Assembly: GCA_021396245.1 (NCBI GenBank) | Contig: WNYE01000037.1 | Span: 186,001 to 250,000 of the forward strand | Direction of reading: 5' to 3' | DNA length: 64,000 nucleotides | Source: Sporothrix humicola | Lineage: Eukaryota > Ascomycota > Sordariomycetes > Ophiostomatales > Ophiostomataceae | Part shown: positions 31,238 to 42,582 of the stretch, one piece after another | Layout: every line of letters starts with the position of its first letter | Numbering within the stretch: position 1 is the first letter of the stretch | Notes under the pieces: model-generated | What the model saw: only the letters and a program-made list of their open reading frames with translations | Told to the model about the DNA's origin: nothing | The model's database searches: none | Translations under genes and position numbers: made by a program

Positions 31238-33368
31238 TGGGTGTGCCAGGCCGGCCATCCAATTCCAGACCACCGTTTTCCCTTTTTTTAGAAACAGGCA
31301 ATTACACTAAGACACTAAAAAAGACCACAAAAAGCTCTGGAACACTTTCTGACTTTCCACTCTGTTTTGCCCTGCTGCCCATTTGCCCATTTGCCATTTG
31401 CCCTCACCGTTTTCTGCGTTTCTGCGACGCCCCCTCGACTCCCCTCCCAAACTGTTGCGCACTAAGGACCCTTTACCACGTACCCCGGCCCGCCGCCCAA
31501 AATCGTTTTACCTGTCAGCTGCCTGGAAATAGCCCAAATCGACCCAAATAAGACAAATTAGAACCAGGTCAAGGAAGAGTGACTTGACAGCCAGGTCCTG
31601 GTGTCCCAGAGCAAAAGCTGGTCAGGGCAGGAACGACGAACAGGCAAAAAGAGCAAAGAACGCGTAGGAACAGGGCAACAGCAACCGTAATATCTTTCTG
31701 CGCTCTTTCCAGTAAGTGGCGTACGAGTCGTCCTGCTCTCCTGCGCTCTCCCAGGCTCCTTCCTTCTCCCACAATAATTTTCTAATTCCCCTACCCACCC
31801 CTCGCTCCTCGTTCCTTCCATCTGGCGTATTGTGCCTTTGCGTCTTTCCCCAAGAAACCACCTCCCTGCACATCCTTTTCTCCCGCCCTAGTGCCCCAGT
31901 GCCCAGTGCCAGACAAGAGCGACAGCAGCGTTGCAACCTTCTTTTTCTGCTGCCTCCACCGCCCAATAATAGCGTGGCGTTGGCCGCAGTAGCTCCTTCC
32001 TCTCCCTGTCGCTCCTCTGCTGCTTTCGTTCTCTGTCCCCTTGTCTCTTTCCTGTCTCTCTCGTTCGCTCTCTCTCTTTTGGGTCTCTGGGTCCTTTGCT
32101 CTTTCCTTTCCAGGAGTCTCTCTTTCTTGGACTTTCCTTGTCTCGTCGCTTTCGTTTCGCTCGCTTTCCCTCAAGCTCCTTTGAACGTTCTCTTTCTCTT
32201 TCTCTCTCCAACCTCTTCTCATCTCTCTCGTTTTCTCTTTTTTCTCTTTTTCCTCTTCTTCGATCTCATCTCCTCTCGCTCTTAACAGTACATCTTTCGT
32301 CGTCCGCCCCCAAGAACCGAATTCGACCGCGACAGCGATCCTCGCTACCTGGGTCCTTTTTTTCTCGCGCAACGCCCACGCCCCCTTGAACGATTGAACG
32401 TGTCGGCTCTCCCATTTTGCTGACTGTTCAGTCCCCCTCTCTCACTCTCTCAATTCTCAGTCTTTCTCTCGTCTTGTGTTCATAGCACCCCCGTTTTTCT
32501 TGGTCGCTTCCGAACCCAACGTTTCGTCGTTTCGTCTTCGTCTCCTGGCGCTCGGTCGCGCGCGCTTCGACTCTTTTTACCATTATTCGGCTTTCAACCC
32601 TACATACTCGTCGCGGCCCGTATATACTTTCCCTTACCGCTACTGTTCTTTTTTACCATTTACCTTTTACCGGCCGTGTCTGCAAAAACCCTTATTTTTG
32701 TCAACCCTCGCGTCTTTTCCACGACAAACTTTCGCGCCTCAAGCATAACGACGACACCGACGTTACTTCGCCTTTCTACCTTACCTTACCCGACGAGACA
32801 AGACAAGAGCTTTCCCTCACGGCGCCACTTTCTTTGTTCGACATCAGCATAGCGACTCGTTCTCTCTCGCTTCCTGCCTTTCTCTCTCTTTCTTCATCGC
32901 ACGTACACCTCGACGCCACTTTTCTCGTTCGACCGTTTCCTCGTCGACACCTCTCTTTCTACCACGCGAATTGCGAATAGCGAACAACGAAAACTCCGAC
33001 CCGCCACCAGTTCAGTCCCCCCGCGCATCTGTCTATGCCGCCAACGACCGCTTTCGACGCTTGCCTTGTCTCTTTGCCTACACATGCCACGCGGCCCCTT
33101 TGCGACAGCGACTCCCACAGCTACAGCTCCTACAGCTTCCACGACTGCCATTGCGCCCACCGCCGCACCGTCTTCGATTGCCGCGTCGCTGCCAAGCTGG
33201 CCTCCTCCGCCTGGGCCACTCCTTCGTTGATCTCGCGAACCGCGGTTCCCTAGACTCGACGATTTCGTCTTTGTCTTTTCCCATTTGTCAATCGACAAGA
33301 AACAGAAACCAGACCAAGTCGTTGCACCGATAGATTCGCTTCGCCGCCTCCGCCGTCGTCGTCGTGAA
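31238..33368 (+). promoter_or_regulatory. Probable long 5' leader / promoter of the RhoGAP gene, ATG-free for 1.8 kb
   Basis: I read every line from 31238 to 33034 and found no ATG on the plus strand. From about 31700 the strand is dense in CT and TTTC tracts. After this desert come two overlapping upstream open frames (ATG at 33035 and 33084), then the main start at 33369. A long transcribed leader under selection against upstream starts is the simplest reading. The transcription start cannot be placed from sequence. Confidence 0.5.
33035..33253 (+). other. Upstream open reading frame 1 of the RhoGAP leader
   Basis: This frame has 72 codons starting MPPTTAFDACLVS, in a different frame from the main protein. 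It ends 115 bases before the main ATG. It is the first ATG after the 1.8-kb ATG-free stretch. A second upstream frame (33084-33230, 48 codons, in the main frame but closed by TGA) overlaps it. Such frames usually lower translation of the main protein or favour reinitiation; nothing shows that either peptide acts by itself. Confidence 0.45.
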
Positions 33369-36300
33369 ATGACGGCTTCTTCTGGCCCTCCCGCAAACGC
33401 CCCAATGGCGTCTCCGGCTCCCTCCCAACCTCAGAGTCTGCTGCAGCAGCAGGAGTCTCAACATCCTCAACAGCCTCCGCAGCCCGCGCAACCTCAGCAG
33501 CAGCCGCCGCAAACGCAAGCTGTGCAGCAGCAGCAACAGCAACAGCAACCACAGCCTCCTCAGCAGCTACAACAGCAACAGCAGGCACCACCACAGGCTC
33601 AGGCCCAACCTCAGGCACAACCACATCACCAGCACACCCCGCGACCGCACCACATTCCTGCGCCTTTGCACCCGATGCAGCAGCAAGCTCACGCTCCGAA
33701 TGCCCATTCTCACCACCTGCCGAGATCCCCTGCCTCGCCGCCGCCTGTCGCGATGCCACCACCACAAGCAAACCCCGCCTCCCCGCCCACGAAGCGCGAT
33801 CTCAAGTCGTGGTGGAAGGGCTTCAAGCTACAATCACGAAACCACGAAGTACAAGGTAATTTACATCTGAACTGCATTGCATCCCCACCCTCCCTTTGTG
33901 TTTTTGCGTATTTTTCCCGTTCTTTTTTTCTGGTCGTTTCTTGTCATCTATTTCGTTCGCGCCCGTTCCCTTGTCTGCTAGAGCAGATTATGGGTCGAGG
34001 AGAAGGCACTTTTTTGGTTCTAGGCGGATCGCGCGCCCCGACAACGATTGCGCCGGAAATTGCGCGTCCGCTTAAATGAGATAAGGCCGCCTGCAGAAGG
34101 ACAGTCAGCAAAGCAGAGCAAAGCAAAGCGAATCCAGCCAGAAAGCCAAAAGGCCAGTCTGATTATCAGCACTCTTCAGTGCCGGCGCCGGTACCGTTCA
34201 CCCGAGCCGCGATTTCGACACATTCCATTTCGTTTTCGCTATGGCAGCCTCACAACCTACGAGCCCGACCTCGAACGCGACCGCAATTGCGAGAGTGGCC
34301 GTGGAAGTGGCCGTGGCCGCGGGCGCGACAATTCGCGACCACGAAATTTGCGACTCTCGAACTGCGACATGCGCCTTCCCTTGCTCTCCCGGCCCCCTGC
34401 CAATTCATAATCTTGTCATCCGATGGGAAATGGGATTTGGGAAATATGGTGCCACTAGCCATGCGCCACGCTGTTTGTGTCACCGAAGACGGCGAGGCGG
34501 CAAGGCTAGAATTGTTGCACAACATTCCCCCTGGTCAAGGTCACTCCCGAGGACCAAGAAAAGAAACCCTCTGAAGGAATATCTCAAAGGATGATCCGGG
34601 GGAGGACGGCGTGCAGCGACGAAACGCGGGGCGAAAAGAAACAAGAAACGAAGAAAGGAACCAAGGAACGACGCAAAAAGCAAATGACGAAGAGTACACT
34701 GCTAACATGATTTCTCAACAGAACAACCACCACGAGGCATTTTCGGCGTGCCCCTGCGGCAAAGTATTGCGTACGCAAATGTCGCCATTTCTCTCATTGA
34801 CGAAAGCGGCAAAAGCTACATCTATGGCTACGTTCCTATTGTCGTTGCTAAGTGCGGTGTCTTTTTGAAAGAGAAGGGTAAGTCAAGCTTTTAGAGTCGT
34901 CTAGAGGCCTTCCATGATTACACAATACTAACCTTCACAGCGACCGATATCGAGGGTATCTTCCGGTTGAGTGGCTCAGAAAAGCGGATCAAGGAGCTCA
35001 AACAAGCTTTCGACTCACCAGACCGCTATGGAAAGGGTCTGTCCTGGACCGGCTACACAGTACATGATGCCGCCAACGTCCTGCGTCGCTACTTGAACGA
35101 CCTGCCTGAGCCCGTCGTGCCCCTCATCCTCTACGACCGTTTCCGCGAACCGTTGCGCCACGCCATCAAGCAGGGCTCTAGCGACGCCGACGGCCCGCAG
35201 TTTATGGAGAACTTTGACATGGCCGGCGCCATCCGCAAATACCAGGACCTTATCACGGAGCTGCCGCCACTCAACCGCCAGCTCCTGCTCTACATTTTGG
35301 ATCTGCTGGCCGTCTTTGCCGCCAAGGCCGATGTCAACCGCATGAACTCACAGAACCTGGCTGCTATCTTCCAGCCCGGTATTCTGTCCCACCCGACACA
35401 CGCCATGGCGCCCGAGGAGTACCGCCTCAACCAGACCGTGCTTATCTTTTTGATCGAGAATCAGGACCACTTCCTCATCGGAATGCGCGGTACTGCTGCC
35501 GACGAGCAGACTGTCCAGGAGGTCTCACGGGGTACGCCACCCGTCACACCCGGTGTGCAGATGGAAGGCGCTGGTGCCGTGGGCGTGACACGCACGGCTT
35601 CTAATGCTAGCGCCGGTGCCGAGAGTGTCGCCCGCGACGGTAAGATTCGTCGTAACCGGTCGACCTCGTCGCGCAACTCACGGCACTCAAGACACTCGGG
35701 TGCCCATGTCGCCATTAACAACAGTGCCGCCGGCGATATCAGCGGACCCGCTGGTGACGGCAATAACCATGTCGGTCACGCATCAAGTCCGCGCAGCAGT
35801 AGTCCCGCTGTTGCGGCAACGCCCACAACAGGCGGCAGCGGCAGCAGTGGTGGACTTTCCCGCAGCAACACATTGCCAGCCCGGTCACCAGGCATCGGCC
35901 CTGGCCGGTTTGCGAAGCGAACAGACCCGTCTGGCAGCCCAGTGTCTCCCCTGACGCCAATCAACCCGCACCCGTCAGCACAAGTTGCACCGGCCTTTGA
36001 CCCTGTCGCCGAAGTTGTTACTCCCGCTGAGGACGCCAGCAAGCCCGACCCATTTACGACTGTGATGATGGAGGGCGCCACGCACGTTGCACCACCCCGC
36101 GATGTCCCCGGCCTTGGGTTCTCACCCGCCACCCCCATCTCGCCTGTCGCCGAGGGTGGCACGGGTACGCCGACAAAGGAGCGCCGCTTCCAACTGTTCC
36201 AGCGCTCCAGCACTAACGACGCCGGCGCCGGCGAGCTGCGGCCGCAGCCGAACAAGCTTAAGAAGAAGCGGCTGCCGAGCAGTGCCAACCCGAGCGCGCA

Positions 36301-37288
36301 GAGTTCTACCGCCTCGCTGCCGTCATCCTCGGCCTACGCGTCGCCAAACTACGAGCCGGCCGTCAATCCCTTGGAGGAGCACGCGAACCAGCTGGCTGCC
36401 GCAGCGGCCGTTGGTGGGCAAGTGCCGGACGAGTCTTGGGGCCACCGCAAGGAGCCTGTGGCCGCGACGGGTCTGGATAGTGCCAACGACTCGACACCAC
36501 GCGTTTCCCAAGTCCCGTCGGCCGCGACCACCGCAACGACAACGCCTACGCCGACTAATGCCGCCAGTGCTGCCGGTGCCGCCGGTGTACCCAACGCTGC
36601 TGCACCCGCATCTGAGAACAAGCTGCGTCCGTCAAGAAATTCACCCTCGCAGTCGTTGCACAGCTCCTTCAACGAAGGCTCTGATATCGACCAGGTCGAC
36701 GACTCTCCGGCTGCTACCGCCGCAGCTGCCGTCCTGCAAGAGCAGCAGGCGGAACCCGAGAAGTCCAAGAAGCGGCTCTGGCGCCTGTCAAGACGGCGTG
36801 ATGATATGCAGCCTCCGGCAGCTGCGCCTGTCGCCCCAGCACAGGGTGCAGGCTCACCGCCGCCCCATCCTTCTACTAGCAACCTGAGCTCCGTCTCCAC
36901 ACCGCCCGGCCAAGGCTCGAGCCTCGGGTCGAATGTGCACGCCGGTGTCAGCACCAGCTCGGTCGGCAGCGGTGGCCCGCCCCTGGCCAACATAGGGTCT
37001 TTGTCCCTGACGGGCGCCAGCGGGTCCTCGGACCCTGCTCTGGCGTACGCCGAGGGCCAGGTGTCGCACGATTCGGGCAAGAGCGGCGACGAGCACAACA
37101 AGGGCAAGATTTCCGGGTGGCTTAAGAACAAATACCGGGAGGCCAAAGAGACGGCCGAGCAGCGGCGTAACAAGTCGCCATCGCCCACGGACCCGTCTGC
37201 AACGTCCACGTCTACCTTGTCAGGTGTTATCCGCGGCAAGAGTGTGGATCTTGACCGTGTCACTGAGGAGAATGAGAAGTCGCCATAA
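33369..37288 (+). CDS. Rho GTPase-activating protein, Sac7/Bag7-like, with Gln/Pro-rich N-terminus
   Basis: Three exons (33369-33855, 34722-34877, 34941-37288) encode about 996 residues. Intron 1 is unusually long (866 nt; GTAATT donor, GCTAACATG branch, AACAG acceptor). Intron 2 is ordinary (GTAAGT, ACTAACC, CACAG). Residues 1-150 are a Gln/Pro/His-rich tract, followed by KSWWKGFKLQSRNHE. The RhoGAP domain spans about 168-390: GIFGVPLRQSIAYANVAISL, YIYGYVPIVVAKCGVFLKE, then EGIFRLSGSEKRI with the catalytic arginine finger in the FRLSG loop, LRRYLNDLPEPVVPL, and MNSQNLAAIFQPGIL. The remaining 600 residues are Ser/Thr/Pro/Ala-rich and probably disordered and phosphorylated. The domain type matches fungal GAPs for Rho1 that tune cell-wall integrity and polarity; the Sac7 label is inference from domain resemblance. 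Confidence 0.92.
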
Positions 37289-38688
37289 CATGGCGTCCTC
37301 GTCCCCTCTTAATCTTTATTTTGTCTTTTCTTACGCGTTTATAAAGGAACGGAAAGGAATCCGGGGAAGGAACTTTCAACGGGGGGACAAAAAAGAGGAG
37401 AGATATAAAGAAGGAGTGTGGCCATGGATGGCCATCTTTTTTTGGGTTGTTTATTACTTTTTTTGGTGTTAACTGTCTATTACATTCCCCCATTTCCCGT
37501 CCCGTCCTCTTTACATATCTATTTTCACTCGCCCTCTCCTCCATCCTGTCACATCCCATCACAATTACCCCATTTGCTCTTTTTGTTGTAACTCTTTTTT
37601 GTTTATTTTTTCTCATTCTCATTTTTTATATTTTTGGGCGGTGTGTCCCGCAACGAAGGATACCCCAAAGGACGCTTTTTTCTTTATTTTACTTACTACT
37701 TTTTCTTCTATTCTAACTCTTTATTTTCTTGGCTTTATTGAACAAAAAGAGAAAAACACGTTCCGAAAACGTGCTTTTTGGTAGTGGATGACCTTTTCTG
37801 GAGTTTAATGTCTTCTTTTTTTTGTCCTGCTCTTACCATTCTCAAGCCCCATTTTTGGTTACTGTTTATTATACTCCCCATGTTTATTCACGTCACCCAC
37901 CATACATTATTACCTTACACAAACGTTCCTTGTTGTGATGTCTATATTATTGTATAGGATAAGCCTACCAACACGGAAAGGCCTCAAAACGAAGAGAGAT
38001 CTTGGATATTTTTTCTTCGCTACTTTTGAATAAAACCCCTTTGGACCAATACATGGTGAGAGCGAGGACACTGCACAATGCCCATGACATAATTGTATCT
38101 AGCAAGCGTGCGTTTTGCAGAAACTACAATGGGAAGGCTCATGATTCATCATGATGTTCGATCATGCGTTAAGCTTAGTGGCCTGACAGCCCAGCCTAGT
38201 TAGGGCCAAATCAGGTCTAGTCTTTTGAGTGGAGATGCATCGTGTAAGTGAAGGCAATCTCATAAGCTCATGCACTTTATCCGACATCTCGAGGAACAGT
38301 CTTTGAAAAAAAGTCTTTGCGGAACAGATTTTATATTGTTCAAGTCTTGATGCATATCTATCTGGTTTCTTTGGACACATTCTTCTATATGTTCTCCATT
38401 AAACCCTGAGGCCATTTCGTTTCACTGAAAGACCTCCTCTATCAGCGCCTGGCAACCAGGCCGCGACGGCTGACCGTCTCAATCTGTTGTAAATCGAGAA
38501 TCATCTTTGAAATATAAAGGAGATAAAAGAAAAGAAATTGTAAAAAAAAAGACGGAAAAAAAATCATAATCAGAGTGGGGAGACTCCCGCCCCGGAATCG
38601 CTTTCCCAACGCCGTTGCAGGAGCCTAAACGCCATGTAAATGAGACAATGCGGCAGAAAAAAAGAAGAAAAAGAAAAGTCACAGGTCG
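37289..38688. other. Convergent gap (RhoGAP / alternative oxidase)
   Basis: This T-rich sequence holds two 3' ends. Homopolymer T runs and CATC/CTTT tracts dominate 37420-37800. A frame at 38162-38380 (minus) does not resemble a protein. I see nothing else. Confidence 0.5.
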
Positions 38689-39771
38689 TTACATGACCTC
38701 ACTGCGCTCGTAGCCTTCCGGGCGGGCCAGGGGCTTGGGCGACTCGCGGCCGGCCTTGTACTCGCTGACGAAGGGGTTGGGGTCGGACTTTTGGTCGAGG
38801 TTGCCGAGGGTGTGGTTGACGCCGCGGTGGCCGGCCTCGTCGGCGCGGATGTAGAGAATGAGGTCGTGCATGGTGCGCTTGCCCTCGGGCATGTTCCAGT
38901 AGCGGACGGCGATTTCGGGGACCTGGAAGTCGGGGCTGGTCCAGGCGGGGGTGTGGCCGGCCTCGATCTCGGCGAGGCAGCGCGTGTAGGTGTGGACGGC
39001 CTCTTCTTCGAGATACCCAACAAAGCGATGGCAGACGCGGGGGCTGAGGAGGTACGAGAAAAACATGGCGTTGAAATACACGCCCTGCGCACCCAAAATC
39101 ATGAGCTTCATGAACCAGCCCGGCTCGCACATCTTCATGAAAGTCAAGAGGTGCATGCGCTCATTGTACGACTCTTCCAGCAGCGACTCGATCCAGCCGT
39201 TGTCGCGCTTGAGGCGGCGGATCGAGTGCAGGTGCCGCAGCATGCCGGCGACCATGCCGGGGACGCCGGCGATGGACTCGAGGAAGATGAATCTGGTCAT
39301 CCACTGCGCTTCTGTGAGCGGGCGCTCGGCGGCGACGGCGGTCGTCGGGTTCTTCTTGTCCGACTTTTGGCTGCGGCTCATGCCCGTGGCCAGGTCCATG
39401 CCCCAGCGGCAGACGCGCATCAGGCGCCAGGCAATGGTGTCGCCAATGGTCTCGGGGGCGCGGTGGCCCGGCACGACAGCGAGCATCTCGGCCTCTGTGT
39501 AGCCGTGATGCGGCCAGGCGGGCGGTGTCTGGCGGATGTGGTCTGTCTCGCGGGCCGGGAAGATGTCGCGCATGCGAGCAGCAGACGTCGTCGAGAACGG
39601 GGCCGCAGCCGAGCCCGGGCGGCGGCTAATCGAGGACGACGACGACGAAGGTAATAATTTATGTAGGGATGTCTGTGAAGAACAGAAAATGGGGATGGCG
39701 GCGCGGGCGATCTGGCGACTGACCAGTTGGGACTGGCCCAGAGCCGTCGATGTGATGCGCACCGAAGTCAT
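38689..39771 (-). CDS. AOX1: Mitochondrial alternative oxidase
   Basis: A single exon encodes 360 residues. The first 65 or so are Ser/Arg/Ala-rich and lack acidic residues, as expected of a mitochondrial presequence ending near SRRPGSAAAPFSTTSA. The di-iron centre ligands are all visible: Glu165 in LESIAG, Glu204 and His207 in NERMHL, a glutamate in LEEEAVHTY (about 255-257), and Glu312 and His315 in ADEAGH. Hydrophobic helices MVAGMLRHLHS and GVYFNAMFFSYLL fit the monotopic membrane binding of the family. The enzyme oxidises ubiquinol with reduction of oxygen to water, bypassing complexes III and IV at the matrix face of the inner membrane. Neurospora aod-1 carries introns and this gene has none. 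In other fungi the gene is induced when the cytochrome chain is blocked; no such control element was recognised upstream. Confidence 0.97.
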   Translation of the reverse strand: MTSVRITSTALGQSQLVSRQIARAAIPIFCSSQTSLHKLLPSSSSSSISRRPGSAAAPFSTTSAARMRDIFPARETDHIRQTPPAWPHHGYTEAEMLAVVPGHRAPETIGDTIAWRLMRVCRWGMDLATGMSRSQKSDKKNPTTAVAAERPLTEAQWMTRFIFLESIAGVPGMVAGMLRHLHSIRRLKRDNGWIESLLEESYNERMHLLTFMKMCEPGWFMKLMILGAQGVYFNAMFFSYLLSPRVCHRFVGYLEEEAVHTYTRCLAEIEAGHTPAWTSPDFQVPEIAVRYWNMPEGKRTMHDLILYIRADEAGHRGVNHTLGNLDQKSDPNPFVSEYKAGRESPKPLARPEGYERSEVM

Positions 39772-41200
39772 GATGGGGGTGGTTGTGCAGTAGGATATGT
39801 GTATAAGTGATAGTGAGGGGTATGGCTTAAAGCCTGGGGTTGGTGATAATGTTTGTCAATGTTGATATTGAATTCTGCGATGAGTGGCAAGAAAGGGGCC
39901 AGGCACAAACTCTCAATGTGCCAGACTGCCCTTTATATGTGTTTGTCTTTGTGTACAAGGAGGTAAAAAGTCTTAGACACATGCCAGGAGGCGGTCATCT
40001 GCCAAGGGGACGGACGAGGTAAGCAAGGTCGCAAGACGGAGTGATGGTGTCCGAGTTGGTTACAGGACAAATACAAAGGAAAGAAAAGCCAAGAAACGGA
40101 AAATGGAGAACGGAAATGGCCCAAACAGTCGGAGACGCCAGAAATAGCGAACGGCGAAAAGATACAGGAACGACGTGCAGGGAAGGTACAACCTACGCAA
40201 TCGAATAGTAAAAGCCCGGGAAGGAGCCAGGGAGCGCAGGAAACAAAAACGGAAACTCCAAAAAGAAAGGATGAAGATCCCTAGCGTCAGTTTAAGCGCA
40301 CTAACACCGCTGTCATCCCCGGCCGCCTGGGTACCTGGGCGCTCGCTGTGTAAAGCTGCTTGGGATGGCCCTGATTCGCTAACTTTTAGCGCACTCCGGC
40401 GTATCTAGTTCCTCGCCTTGGTTCTCTTTTCCTTTAACCTCATCCCGCTCTTACATGTCCGATGCATGCCTCCTCCATGCCAGCTGTGAACATGGCCTCG
40501 TTCTGTGTCATGCCCGCCCCTGGCCGTCTTACGGAGCGTGCATACGGCTTGTTGCGAGTCCATGTAACGCTCTCTCTCAGCACAACAACGGGCTGGCCGT
40601 TTACACGTGGACGGAAAGGTACAGTTTTCATACAACTCGAATACATTATCACGATGCATCTACGAAATACTGAATACATATCCTGTCAATGTTACACGGA
40701 AATAGACAACGGAAAGACAAGACGTGGGCAAAATAAGAATGACTAACAAGAGAACTCCATATAACGAGCAAATATGCGGAATTGACAGGAAGCAAGAACC
40801 AACAGAAAGTGTCAAGATGGCAACAAATGTCACATAAAAAAAGAAGAAAAAGACCACTGGGGCGTCATTTGCATTTGCCAATCACCGACATGTTTTCGTA
40901 AAACAAACACCGTAGTGAGAAGGAAGAGAGAAAAGACGGCATCGATACGTCAATGCCATGTGGACTTGTGGAACGGAGACTTTTTGAGATGGATCACAGA
41001 GAGAAAAAAGAGGACAAAAAAGAAAACAACCCGGCGCGAGGCAATACGAATGTACAAGAAAAGGGCCGGCCCCGGTTTTACCTTCAGTCTCGTGTCAGCA
41101 GGAGCAATTCGACTGTGAGCCTCATCCTGTGTTTTTTTCTTTTTCACCTTTCTGCGCGGGATGTTCTCGTCTTAGTGGAACAGCCCCTGAGCCACCGCCG

Positions 41201-41310
41201 CTACAGGGCACTACAGGGCACTTTCAAGCTCTGCAGTGTCAGGTGATGAGCATAATCATCGGAGACTTTCGGAGAGCGCGACTGTGACAAGGAGGCGTTT
41301 GGAGGCGTTT
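41201..41310. repeat. Two separate 10-bp tandem duplications
   Basis: CTACAGGGCA is doubled at 41201-41220 and GGAGGCGTTT is doubled at 41291-41310. Both are perfect and head to tail. They look like independent replication-slippage events. Confidence 0.75.
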
Positions 41311-42558
41311 GCAACTCGACTGAGAAATCCCTCCAAAATCATTCCGCATTGTTTTCGTGCCCAACGACGTCTTACACGAACTGACAAAATTGATGCAAAA
41401 AAAACCAGCCCCGACGACAACAAGTCACAAGGACATGAAGAAAAAGGACAGGATGAAGATAATAACGGAAATGAAGAAATGAGGAAATGAGGAAATGAGA
41501 TATTTGACAAGTGAAAATTCAAACAAGGCACACATTCGGAGATGCCTCAGTCAACAACCAAACGGAGCTCTGACGGCGCTCTTTTCAGGAAAAAGACAAA
41601 CTATTGACAATACGTTTGAATTCTCCGTCCGTTCGGCTTTTTCTCTCATTCTTCTTTTGTTTTTATTTCATCCTGTCTTTCCTGCTTACATGTGCGTCTA
41701 CTAGATGCATTGACGTTTGTGACCTTGGCCTGTGGTCTGTGTTGGCGTTGTTCACGAGCCAGTCTCCAGTGTCTTGTGTCTCTCACCTGCTTCTAGTGCT
41801 CATCTCCTCGGACAGTCAGCAACGGAAGGAGATGTGAGGAGATGTAGCGGAGATGTTTTATTTGTGGCTGGTGTCCCTTTGTTGGCCTCCTTCTTTCGTT
41901 CCTTTCCTTTGTTTTCAATTCAAAGTTGAACTAAACAAACGCATTCCGTTCTCACAAAACATACGACAATTTCTAAAGACAAGCCTAGCCTTACGGCAGA
42001 CCGGCAGCAGAATGCAACAGTCTGACGTCTCAACGATCTGGACCCTTTTTTGCTCCCAAAAGTTCGTGATGTCGTCAATTCCATGCAACATGCTGACTAC
42101 TCAATGTGAGTTTCGCTTCGTAACAATAAAAAAATTCTCCTAATTCTTTATTTGAGAAATGTTTCGAATTTCATTCATGTTTTTTTAAATAATAATTGAG
42201 GCTGTGTGAACACAAAAAGAAAACAAACCGAAAAGAGAACAAAAAAAGAACAAAAAAAGAAAGTCACGAAAAATATATCTTGTGCGCTGGCTTTGCCCTC
42301 TGACTCATTTATGACTGCATCTTTCTTCTTTCTTTGCATTTTCTTTTCTTATCCCTCCAATATTTCTGCACATCCTCATGCACTCCTCCTGCAGCCCTGC
42401 AGCAGCGCCAGAATGCGACGCGTTGGGCATGCGCCCCAAGAGTGACTCTGGATTTTTTTGCGACTCTCTTGGAATTTTGGGACGATAGCGACGTAACCCC
42501 CTGCCAGTGGATGACATCATCCCTGCAAATGGGGTTTGTAGAGGGGCATTTCAGGGGA

Positions 42559-42582
42559 GTGCGTGCGTGCGTGCGTGCGTGC
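42559..42582. repeat. (GTGC)6 microsatellite
   Basis: Six uninterrupted GTGC units lie in non-coding sequence. Confidence 0.85.

Noticed and set aside
38791..39654. 287-codon frame opposite the alternative oxidase
   Set aside because: It is antisense to a clearly identified gene, has no family resemblance and shows Gly/Ala/Val/Asp composition typical of reverse-strand shadows.
39772..40400. Alternative oxidase induction motif (CGG-N7-CGG type) upstream of AOX
   Set aside because: Several CGG triplets are present but none with the 7-base spacing I could confirm by eye.
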